From Stereum hirsutum FP-91666 SS1 (lineage: Eukaryota > Basidiomycota > Agaricomycetes > Russulales > Stereaceae), in the NCBI RefSeq assembly GCF_000264905.1, contig NW_006763135.1, positions 2,145,428 through 2,209,427 of the forward strand: DNA of 64,000 bases. The letters are read 5' to 3'. The position numbers and the translations under genes are program-made. Positions 47,510-59,938 of the stretch are shown here, piece after piece. Under the pieces are notes generated by a model. It was not told the origin of the DNA, made no database searches, and saw only the letters and a program-made list of their open reading frames with translations. Positions within the stretch are counted from its first letter, which is position 1. The number at the start of each line of letters is the position of its first letter.

Positions 47510-50500
47510 TCACTGCTTCCTGATCTTCTCCTCAGAGTACGGGTTGACGCTGTATACCTTGATGACGGGTGGGCTCTTGGTCAGATCAGCAGTGACGATA
47601 ACCTGGAGAGACAAGTTATATGAGCAAACACATAGAGGATGGATATCGAATATATAAGGACGTACCGGAACTGTCATCAACTCATTGATCTCCTGAATCT
47701 TGTGTCCAGCCGCGGAAGTCTTCAATCCCTCAAACTCAGGCATCACCTTCGCCTTGCTTAACATCCTCTGCTTCGACTCCTCCTCCGACTCGAGCGTCTC
47801 CTTATTGTCCCTACCCAACACGATCTCATCATCACCATCGTCCTCGTCGAACAGCGCCTGCTCGTCATGGACACCGCGAGAAGCGACCTCCATCTTCAAA
47901 GCATGCTGCTCCGCAGTCTGCTTGACCTTCTTCAGATGCTCGTCGTCGCTGTTCTCCGCAAGCCAGCTGATGACATCGCGATCGGACCAGTAGATCTGGA
48001 GGGCGTGCGAGTGCTCATCATAGACGTGGTTGTCGATCGGCATCTGGTCCACGTGCACACGCTTCTCGATACCGAACTCGGGAATGAGAACATCGAACGC
48101 GGCATCGAGCACGCCGACAACCTTGGCTTGACGAACGACGGGTCCGTAACGAGTTGTAAGATCCGAGATCAAGACGCAGAGGTACAAGTGGGCGGACTGC
48201 TCCTGAGCGAGCTTCGCCGAGTCCCTCTTGATGTTGCACTGCTGGGTGACCTTCGCCACCGCGTCGCGGTCCATGGTGAACTTAGTGTCGGCTCCAGCAC
48301 CCTGCAGAACGGCCTCCAACTGGCGGTGGACCAACACATCGGCGTAGCGACGAATGGGAGAAGTGAAATGGGTGTAGAGCGGAACGTTGAGTGCATAATG
48401 ATGGTATTTCGCGATGTCGAGCATGCCGGCACAGAAGTACTTGGCGGTATGGGTGGCCTTGTACGAGAGGAGCTGGAGGAGACGGCGAGCCGTGGGGTCT
48501 TCGATGGAGTTGAAAGAGCGCATGATAGCACCCGAAGAAGAGACGTCCATCGTGTAGCCGAGGCGAGCGGCACGTTCAGCGAGCATGTTCTAGTATAATG
48601 GCCCAATTAGCAAGATGTATAAAGTTGGATTGAATGTGTTCACGAACGAGTCTACGCTCCATGGGAATGTCATGACGCCTGAGAAGGGCCTGCTCGGGAA
48701 GGTTAACAGCAATTTGTTGAGCAACAGTGCAGTTGGTCAACAGCATGAACTGTGAGAATCAACCAGCTAGTCAGAAAAGAGCAGTTGAAAGAAATGTGAA
48801 TAGACAAACCTCCTCCACAAGCTCATGAGCGTCGAAACGAGCATACTGCGAGCAGTCGATAGGGAGACCATCTGCCCCGAGCTTGAAGGTAAGGCGAGGC
48901 GACTCAAGAGCAAGAGCGCCGTTTTCGAAACGACGAGTGCGCAGCTCTTTGGCGAGATCGTTCAAAGCCTTGATATCGTGCTCGATGGCCGAAGCGTCGT
49001 GCTCAGGAATAACGACGACATCACCCAAAGGCTTGCCCTCAATCACGTCCTGAGCATTGTTGTACGTGAGCTTGGCGGCGGACCTATAGCACATTCAAAT
49101 CAGCGCATGTAGTGAAGAGGAACGAGGACAAACGTACTTGATAATGGTCTTGCCGAACCACTTCTTGGTGACCCGCGCGTCCTTAGTCATGGTCAGGACA
49201 ACGGAGAACGCCAGGCGATCGACTCCGGGGACAAGACTGCATAACTCTTCGCTCAACGCAGGCGGAAGCATAGAGACAGCGCGTTGAACGAGGTAAACAC
49301 TGGTGGCACGCTTACGAGCATCGCGGTCGAGAGCGGTGTTGGGCTTGACAAAGTGAGTGACATCGGCGATGTGGATACCGACGTCGTATGTGCCATCCTC
49401 GTTGAGAGAGACAGACAAAGCGTCATCGAGATCCTTGGCAGTGTCGGGGTCGATGGTAAAAATGCGCTCCTTACGGAGGTCCTTGCGAACCTCGACTTCC
49501 CTTTCGGGAATGCTAATACCACGTTCATTAGCATGGTACGCAAAGAAGACAGACCATGACTGACCTCCAGGGCATTGGCGGCAGGCACTTCATGACGCTC
49601 TCGGAGAAGTCCTCGTTGGGGAAGTTGCAGTCCTTGAGCAGAGCGCTGGTCTCGACCTCAATGTCACCGATAGGACCGAGTTCCTCGACCAACGTTCCGA
49701 AAGGATGCAGAGAACTGATGGGCTATTGGACAACATATGAGACGTGTGTGACTGGGGAGGCATATTGAAAACGTACGTGGCGCTTGATGCAAGCAACAAA
49801 CAGCTTGTTGACGTAGGCATCGGAGTTCTGAACGAAGTCGGGAGGTGCTTGCTCGGTAGGGATAGCGATCAGCGGTACACGCTTGTCCGTAGGCTTGAAC
49901 CAGACAATCTTGGGGCGTTCAATAGCCCTGCGGGGTTCATCGCCCTTGTCACCTTCCCTCTCGCGACGCTCCGCCTCCTGCTTCTCCTTCGTAGCAGCAG
50001 AAGAGGGGCGCAAGAGACCCAGAGTACCCGAGAACAATTGGCCGGGCATACGCTCTACGACCGCTACGACGTGGCCAGCGAACTGGGGCTTGACTTCGTC
50101 CGTCACTCTGGATAAAAGGTGTGTCAGAACTGGGACCATGACGAGTGTGGTGAAGACTTACTCTTCGTCTTCGAACAGCGTCAGGGCCTGACCCTCAACC
50201 TCGACATCGTCCTTCTTCTTGTCGTTCTTCCTGTTTGCGGCCGTCTTCGTCTCATACGCGGCATTCTCTTCCTTTTTCCTCTTCTTCTCCTCCTTCTCCT
50301 TCTTCGTCCCCCAGACCTCATCGACGTCGAGCAACTCTACGGCGACGATATCACCCTCAAGGGCACGGTTACGATCCTTAGATCCGCAAATATAAATGTC
50401 GGCATCCAAAACCTCTGTCGAGACATACGCGTCGGACCGGTTACGCTTGTTGACGCGCAAGATACCAACGACGAGCTTGCCCGTCGCGAGGAGCGGGGGC

Positions 50501-52484
50501 AGAGATGCCTGAGGAAGATAGGGAGCAAAAAGCGACTTGCGCTGAGGTTGGTTAGATTGCTGCTGGAGTTGGGACTGGAATTGTTGCTGTTGCTGCTGAA
50601 GAATGTTAATGCCGCCGAGACCGAGACCCATCATGTTGGCCGCCATCATGTTGGGCAGCATGTTAGGGAAGCTGAACGAGGGCATCTTCTGGTGGTGGCC
50701 GCCCGCAGCAGCGCGGAACTGCTGAAGACTCTGCAACTGCGCCTGAGCTTGTGCGAGATCGGCGGTGAACGCGTTACCCTGTTGAATGCCACCAACGCCG
50801 CCGTCTGGAGGGATAAGAGGGTAACTTCAGTGTGTGCCTGGCGAAAAGTGAAGTGAATAGAACACGTACTAAGCCTCCAACTGGAGTCAGCCCTAGAAGC
50901 CTGGCGGGAGTGGCCACCAAACCCGGGGGGAGGCGCGAACCCGTCTTCGAAGCCATCAGGCAAACCGTTGAAGCTGATGGAGCCCATACCAGGCTGTCCG
51001 CCGCTCTTGTTGACAACATTGACGCTGTGCCTCCTGCCGTGTCCGCGAGGAAGGCCTTGGGGCTGGCCGTCGAGCCCAAGGTTGACGTTGCCCAAGCCAA
51101 GTTGGCCCATGAGACCCTGCTGGCTGCCAATGCTCCCCATGGCACCGGTGTTCATGCCCATGGGGACGGTGCTGTGAACGCGACGATGAGCGGCCGCGCG
51201 GTTGGGAACAAGTCCGGGCGTCTGGAAGGACATGACTTGGTTCGAGGCGAGCTGCTGCTGGTAAAGAGCCTGTTGCTGGCGCTGAAGATTCTCGATCTCG
51301 TTCTGGATGGCGATCTGAAAGGACATTGTTAAGCGCATATCTTTACGGAAGAAATCCGAATGGTACGCAACCTGTTCCGCCATGATACCTCTAATTTCAC
51401 CGCCGCTCTCGGTGCGCCTATGGCCCTGTTCCTGCTCGCCGAAGTTTTGGAAATTCGGCTGCTGTTGCTGCTGTTGCTGCTGAGGGAACTGGAAGTTCGC
51501 GTCCTCCTCGCTGATAGCAGGGCCCATAGGAGAGTTCGAGCTTGTGCGACGGCGAGCACCGAACATGAAGTTCGGCGCGAGCTGGGGACGGCCAGAGGGA
51601 CCCAAGATATCACTCTGCTGCTGTTGATGCTGTTGCTCCTGTTGCTGAGCAGCCAAAGCGGCGAAACGCGGAGCGGTGAAGTTCTGGGACTGCGAGCGAG
51701 GATGATGGCCTTGGGTGCTATAAACATTCTCAGCGATCTCACCCTCCTCATACCCTCCGTTGTGCTCTTCGACGTCTTCCATCATGGACCCGAGGTGAGG
51801 GGCGAAGTTGTTGAAGCTGCTCGAGAGACCAGCTGTGCCGAGCGAAGCGGCCTTGCGGTGACGGGGTGGAGGCTCTTGAGCACTCTGGGCAGGAAACATG
51901 GCGGCTCCAGGTTGGAAAACAGGGGCGTTGACCGGGAGGGAAGAACCGGACGAGCTAGTAGAGATGGAGTTGTTGCTCGGCATGCTGCCGGACAGGCCGA
52001 AGGACTGGGTAGGAGGTGACGTGGAGGTCTTCAAGTCGGCTATGACGCGCTGAAGAGAGGACAGCGCGTCGCTCGATTCTGCGGAGGGGAGACCTGAGGT
52101 AGGGGACTGCGAGGCGGAGCCGTTCCCGCCCTGGCGGTTACCTTGCGCGGAGGACGTAGACTTGCGGTGAACGTTACGGTTTGCACCACCACCGCCACCA
52201 CCTGGAGGCTTACCGCGCTGCTGCTGCTGCTGGTCGTTCCTCTTGTTGTCCTTCTTGCCGGAGGACTCGTTTCCGGAATCGGCAGCGCCGCTCTGGGGTT
52301 TTCTGTTGGAGGACTGGGAGTTGGGTCTGTTAGGGGTTCCTTGGGAGGCCGGACCGCCAGTGGGAGGTTTGGAGACGGATGGGTTTCGACGAGGAGCATT
52401 ACGGTTGTTTGCCGAGCCGTTGGAGGCGGGGCGTTTGTCGTCCTTCTTGGGCGCGTTTTGTCGTTGGGATGTGTCGTCGGTCAT
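47510..52484 (-). CDS. SSD1: SSD1-type RNB-domain RNA-binding protein
   Basis: About 1485 residues in ten exons: 52484..51372, 51314..50870, 50804..50162, 50107..49777, 49722..49565, 49512..49138, 49083..48810, 48749..48648, 48589..47666, 47602..47510. Ssd1 binds mRNAs for cell-wall and septum proteins and represses their translation, under Ndr/LATS kinase (Cbk1/Orb6) control. The first ~620 residues are disordered, with poly-Gln and Gly runs. Sites such as HRKAAS, HRRTES and HRRVHS fit the Ndr-kinase H-x-R/K-x-x-S/T pattern, while FAPHLG and FNNF stretches are possible docking motifs. Cold-shock-like strands follow (LFAPYLPQASLPPLLATGKL; AGHVVAVVER), then the RNB domain from ~897, containing TIDPDTAKDLDDAL and THFTSPIRRYADVLVHRQL, and a C-terminal S1-like part. 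The four RNB acidic positions (Asp ~918, 924, 926, 927) are present. Confidence 0.93.
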
Positions 52485-53041
52485 TTCGTTCGTAAGACAG
52501 CGATTGTGCAAAGAGTGGGTTTGGGTGTGTTTTTCGACTGTTTTTCGGCTTTATTTGTTTCTTGAGAGACTGTTAAAAACGATGGAAGACTGGGACGAGA
52601 CACGAGGCGTGATTAGTAGGTTGCACAGGAGGGGCTGCGCGCGGCCGGTTAGGAACGGAGGCTACCTGAGAGTTGGAAGGGTGGCTGGCGTTGTGGATGT
52701 GGACGGCTTTGCCCTGTAGGGCCTGTGGGGGGTGTACGGAGTGGTTGCCTGGGGTAGGCGTGGAAGGATAACTTTGCTTATCGTCGTCAAGAGCGAAGAG
52801 GCGAAGCAAGCCGCCGTCCGTCTCCACCGTCAATCATTTTGTCGCGTTCCGCCGTTCTCACGCCCCTCGCCTACCCCTTACAGTAACACGACCTTTTGTC
52901 CTGCTCACACTAGTGTTTTTACATACATGGGTATTGCTCAGGCACTCGCTAGCTCTCTATGTACGTAGCGTAAAAAGCCGTCCATTTTTGAGCGTAAAGT
53001 AGAATGTATCTAGCCCACTCGCAGACCCGCCCTCCTCGCAA
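52485..53041. other. Intergenic region, SSD1 5' side / IDH 3' side
   Basis: 557 bases with the SSD1 promoter and long 5' leader. Open frames spanning it on the plus strand are antisense to the SSD1 start and lack features of real proteins. Confidence 0.4.
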
Positions 53042-54913
<1,872 letters not shown>

Positions 54914-55301
54914 AGCGAGGAGAGTACGTAGGGACGGCGAAGGGATGCTGCAAAGCTGAAGGAGAAAAGTGAGGTTGACCGGAAGCTTGCCGGAGACTGA
55001 CGGATCGTTCAACCGGGACCATCCTTCGCCGTCGCCGGGTCCAACTTATGCCCTCGCCACACTACTTTTGCAATCCGTCTATGTATGTCCAGAGAACGTA
55101 GCAAACCGTGTCCGAGTAGAAGAACCAAAGCGCGGGGAAATTACAGGTAGTGTACAAGATATCGGAATCCTTGACTGTTTAAGTATGTCACAAAAATCAT
55201 CGAACATCATCAATCTGGCCGAGCCTGGCCCCTCCAACCCTCCAGAGCCCTGCTGAGATCTGAGAGTTGTTGTGGCCCCATGGGGCATAGCAGCGTACTT
55301 A
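54914..55301. other. Intergenic region, IDH 5' side / VPS24 3' side
   Basis: 388 bases. Contains the IDH promoter. No motif or gene recognised. Confidence 0.35.
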
Positions 55302-56222
55302 TCATCCGCTGAGCAGACCATTCAGCTGCTCCCGGTACTTCTCCATCTCTCTCTCGGCCGCCTCCTCGTCCAATGCGTCTTGTGTTGACTGCGCGCCACA
55401 CCTACATCAGCATGCAACCCTCTAACCTCGAAGGAAAGGATACTCACAGGAAGCTCGGTCTGCACGCTGCCTGCCTGGCCTAACTTGCCGTCGGTGAGAT
55501 CGAAGAGAACCTTATCGACTTCCGCGTCCGCTTCCTCTTCAAGCTCTTCGTCGTCATCCATCTCGAGAACATCCTCCAACATATCATCCATGATCCCGGC
55601 CTAAGACGTCCCATGAGCATTGTAACGAACGCCAGCAGTAGTAGTAGACAACAGCGCACCTTGGTCATCTCCATGCTCATCTCCCGCATGGTCTGGCTGA
55701 TTTGAGGAAGCTTGATCAAGCTATTCGACAACTTCATGATCTCCGTAGACTTCTGCAACGAGCCCGTAACCTTCGACATAGCTATCCACGACACCTCGGC
55801 GTAAGAAACCCAGTCCAGAGTAATAAGTCACTGAAGACGCACCCAATTGTTGCTGCAACTGCGTGCCTATCGAGTTCAACCTCGCCTTGCTCACCGACAT
55901 CCTATCCTTCTGCTTATTGCTCCGCACCACCTCCCTCGCCAATATCCTCGCAGACTTCGTGTCCCCCTTCTTCGCGAGCTGTTTCAGCGTGTTTCGCGCC
56001 TTGTTCGTCTCCACGTCAAGCTTCAGGATCACAGCACGCAATGAGAAACACGAACATAAGGACGAGTTAGATATTTAGTGACAAACGGGGCATCAGGGGG
56101 TAGAGCCCAACCTGCCTCATTTCTCGATCGAGTATTCGGCTTTCATGTCGTAGTTTCGTCTGCCATGCTCGCACTTTCTCTTCTGCAGTTGGACCGTACA
56201 GAAATCGGTTGATTGATTGCAT
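55302..56222 (-). CDS. VPS24: ESCRT-III subunit VPS24 (CHMP3)
   Basis: About 216 residues from exons 56222..56112, 56020..55843, 55781..55660, 55600..55448 and 55388..55302. Vps24 caps and remodels Snf7 filaments during multivesicular-body formation at endosomes. The signature N-terminus INRFLYGPTAEEKVRAWQTK, a basic coiled-coil region (TLKQLAKKGDTKSARILAR), VTGSLQKSTEIMKLSNSLIK and an acidic C-terminal half (DDMLEDVLEMDDDEELEEE) match the family. The last exon (ALDEEAAEREMEKYREQL ...) gives the C-terminal MIM-like helix that binds Vps4. The acceptors of exons 3 and 5 were chosen over nearer AGs because only they keep this conserved frame. The first two residues before INRF (MQS) differ slightly from most relatives, which start at that Ile or one residue before it. 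Confidence 0.92.
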
Positions 56223-56721
56223 GTAGAGGGGATCTGGGATAAGGTGGTAGAGGTACAAATGTGAATACGATTGAGTCCGCGCCGTGGACCCCTGGACTTG
56301 GCGTTGTGGCACGGTAACCGTTTGCGGACCCGACTTGCGGTGCCACAGACTCGGAGCCCGTTACTCAAAAGCTGTTACTGTAAGTTCTCCCTTACTCTTT
56401 CTCGAATTTGAGGGTGTTGCGCATCGAATGCCAGAGCAAAAAGATGGTCTACGTGGACTTATGCCTGATTTTTTTTTCTGAGTGTTGCGGTTCAGGTGCG
56501 CTGACTGGCAGAGAACAGAAATAAACATAACAAAAAGGACGAGGTCAACCAACGAGAACGGCGAAGACATGAAAAGGCATTATAGAAAGACATAAACCGA
56601 CCACCATCGTACATCACAAAACACACTCAAAAACACCAATCTAGTATGGGTACACACAAAGAACATCACAAAACGGTCGTCGACTTGATATACAGAAAAT
56701 AAGACAAGGCTCTGCCACCAT
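56223..56721. other. Intergenic region, VPS24 5' side / regulator 3' side
   Basis: 499 bases with the VPS24 promoter and the 3' UTR of the Zn2Cys6 gene, which has a T run at 56468-56476. No gene seen. Confidence 0.35.
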
Positions 56722-59700
56722 CTACGGAGGAGGCCCACCACGAATCTCGTTCACCAAATTCTCCCAATAATTCCAGTCTGACCCGTCCAACATCGGCATC
56801 GCCGTGGGGTCGACACCAGGAGCTGTAGCGGTAGGGCCAAACCACCCGGTAAGATCACTATTCCCGAATCCTTGTCCACCCCACGGCAAACCCACCAATC
56901 CCGTCACACCGTCCACGCCCGAACCTCCAACACCAGGACCCCCGCTCACCGCACCGCTGCTGACAGAGTTATACCACGCATCCAACAAATTCTGTGCCGC
57001 TCCTGACTCGTCGTCCATCGATGGACTACCTGACTTCGACGTCTCATGTCCTTCGCTCGGCGCAGATTGTTGTTGAATGCGCTGAATAGCAGGCTGCTGC
57101 TGGTAGAAAGTGGCAGCCTTGGGCGATGTCACGTCCGCGGCCATGCGGGGAGATACCGTGGAAGTGTTGACATGGAGTGATGGGTACGACGGGGAGCCTA
57201 TGGAGAAACCGAGAGGGCCCTTGGATCCTGACGGTGTTTGCATGTTCAGCAGAAGGTGGGCATCGCCCACAGGGCCTGGTGGGTGTGAAATACCGTTCTC
57301 GTGTGGAATACCATTAGTCCCCGCTTCCTCCTCTGCTTGTGAAGCTTTCATCTTCAGAAACTCGATGATTTTCAGCTCTCTCCGCGTAGTCTCGTCCATC
57401 TCCCGCAGTCCTTCGTGTTCCTTCAGGAAGAAGTCCAGTATCGCGTGCATGGTTTCCGCCTGTCGGCCTCGGGGTTCGAGGACGAGGTAGATGCCGCTGA
57501 TCATGGCGCCCTGGAACTCCCTATACGCACTGTGCAACGAATCCGCGAGGTCGTTCGAAACCGTCTTCCTGAACGCTTGCCGAATCTCGAAATCTTTCTG
57601 CGCAGATTCGAAACATGCCTTGCGCGAGCGAAGGTAACGATCGGACGTGAGGCGTCGGAGGAGGTACGGCCGATGAAGACTAATGCGGACGAAGAGGACT
57701 TCGGTGATGAGGAGGAAACGATGAGATGGGATACAAGGAATAGTTTCGTCCATAGAGGTATCGGGTTGTAGAGAGAAATGTGGAGGAAGGGCATGTACGA
57801 ATTTGATGAGCTCATCGTCGAGCGCTAGAACTTCCGAATAGTGACTGTGTTGTCGGACCTGCTGGAAATGGTGTACTATACGCCCAATGATCTCTGCAAG
57901 CGTATGCCGGAGGATGACGAAAGACATGCGTGTAGGTGTTGTGAGCGGCGGAGGGTTACGAATGTCAGAAAGGGAAATCTCGTCTTCGACGTTGGATGGT
58001 GGCTTGGTTGATGTGTATGCATCCTGAATAGCATTCGGCCGTCCCAGGACGAGAGCATAAGAGCGGTCTGCATGATATAGGTATGCCCTGTGAGCGAGAT
58101 CATCAGTACGAAGCTGGAGGTAAGCTCTTTATTATCCCTACCATATCCGTCGTCGGTATTCGACTTGTGCAGGCTCCATACCCTGAAACCGGGATCAGCC
58201 CACAATGCAATAATTATGGAGATATTTTCTGCGCACCATGTCTGCTCCGTCTCTGTGTAGACCAAGGGCTTGTGCGGTCCGCACAGCTGCACCCAATTGA
58301 CTCCAGACTTCAGTGATACGACGATCGAACGTCAGGAATCGAGCACTCTATCCTAGAGTTAGACATTTGCGAGCGATGCGTGCAAAGCCTACTGACCAAA
58401 AGCCGTGTGAGGACCATGTCCAGAGAATCTGGCTGTATGGCAGCTGCTATCAAGACGGACCGGCGGGCTGCGAAGAGTGTCAGCGATGGAGACGGCCCAA
58501 TGTCACTGTCCACTGACATGCCCAATAGTATCGGAGAGAGGTGAGCCGTCGACTTCTAGCATCTCCAGCTATGTTCTCGGGTGCTAACCGCACAGCAATG
58601 GCGAGGACAACGAAAAGGAGGGGAAGGAAGCGAACGTCGTTCGGATGCGCAGCTACACCATTTTCTACCAGCGAAGCATACGACTGTCGGAAGTCTCGTT
58701 CTGATATGGGATATCGTGTCCAATTTCTGCGTGAATGAACCAGCGCAGGGTCAGTAATTACCACTTGCGACGAAAGGAGATGACGTACACTGTGTCGAAG
58801 TAGTAGTCCACAAGCACACCCATAAACCGCTGTGGAGGGAGCTCCTGGACGAGCTCTGTAATTTTATGTGGGGAGACCCCACAGTCTTGTATCAAGGTCT
58901 TCAGATTATCTGCAGCTGTTGGTTCCGAGTCCTGGCGAACCGAGTCGATGATAGAGTTGGCTGCGACGATCGCCTTTCCGTCAAGAGTGTCGGGATACAG
59001 GAGATTTCCGTTCGCATTGCTCATACTTCGACCTCGACCTCCAGCATCGGGCGTAGACACTACTTGTTGCAGCTGTGCAGATATCAGTTGAACAGAGTTT
59101 GAGAGAAGACAAAGAAATGCATTCACTTGTTCCAATACCGAAGCTGGTGCAACACTGCCCGACGCGCTGTTCCCATACCATCTTCCGCTCTGGAACGAAC
59201 CGCCGTGTGGATCTTGTTCTGGAGAGTTTGAATGACCATCGTCGGCCTGGCTTGGGGACCTCGAGCGTTGGTGGTCACGAATGCTGCTCAGGGGCGAAAG
59301 TCCATTGAGAGTCGAAGCATACTGAGGGAGCGCAGTCTCGATGATGTGCTCGAGCCTTGCCAGACGAAGGTGTATATCCTGGTCCGGCTTTCCTGGGGTA
59401 TAGGCCTTGCACAGTTCGGGAACCTTACGGGCGACGCACTATGGAGGTATTCGGGTCAGGAAACGTTCGGACGAGGCACGGAGAAAAATGACATACATGG
59501 GAGCATGGTATCTGGCGATCACACTGCAAGATGAACGGGAAAGATTAGATTTCGTCGGCCAAAGGAGAGAGATAAACTCGGCGCTTGCCTTTTGCTTGCG
59601 TCGATGACACTCCCCACAGGAATAGCTGTGAAAGTGCTCAGCCAAATACAAATGGTACAGTATTCCTGGCCAGACTCACCTCACTCTTGTCCTCGATTTC

Positions 59701-59786
59701 TTGTTGGCGCCGCTCGAGTCGTCGTCATCTTCTGTTTTCTTTCGTTTCATCGAGCCCTCTGGCGAGGGGGCGGCCGCGGGCTTCAT
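56722..59786 (-). CDS. Zn2Cys6 transcription factor with fungal-specific TF domain
   Basis: About 854 residues, ten exons: 59786..59680, 59625..59589, 59523..59497, 59438..59127, 59072..58789, 58726..58518, 58467..58397, 58347..58237, 58182..58142, 58087..56722. The DNA-binding cluster spans exons 2-4 with Cys ~39, 42, 49, 55, 58 and 67 (C-x2-C-x6-C-x5-C-x2-C-x8-C). It is followed by a leucine-rich coiled coil (LRLARLEHIIETAL), likely for dimerisation. The middle is the Fungal_trans domain: NWTRYPISERDF, AAVRTAQALGLHRDG and RRRIWAYLYHADRSYAL. The C-terminal ~250 residues are Gly/Pro/Ser-rich and may activate transcription. The donor after exon 2 appears to be GC rather than GT, since no GT donor keeps the cluster intact. 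Target genes are unknown. It shares a 152-base divergent promoter with MED17. Confidence 0.9.
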
Positions 59787-59872
59787 GACTCGAGTGAGGC
59801 AAGAAATATGAGACAAAGAACGCGAATTGCAAAGTGTTATATCTGGTCAGGCCAGGGCCGATTACTGTGCAT

Positions 59873-59884
59873 GGCGCGCCAAAA
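59873..59884. promoter_or_regulatory. E2F/MBF-like site in the TF/MED17 promoter
   Basis: GGCGCGCCAAAA reads on the minus strand as TTTTGGCGCGCC, which fits the E2F-type core TTTSGCGC. It lies between the divergent starts of the Zn2Cys6 gene and MED17. Presence is direct; use is inference. Confidence 0.4.
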
Positions 59885-59938
59885 TAGTTGCGGCGCGTGA
59901 CTCCCGTGTCGTTTCATAACTCTCTCCTTCTCCTCGTC

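Noticed and set aside
47867..48598. Plus-strand open frame of 243 codons
   Set aside because: Antisense to the RNB-domain exon of SSD1.
50119..50856. Plus-strand open frame of 245 codons, Leu-rich
   Set aside because: Antisense to the Glu/Lys/Gln-rich SSD1 exon 3, which has clear conservation.
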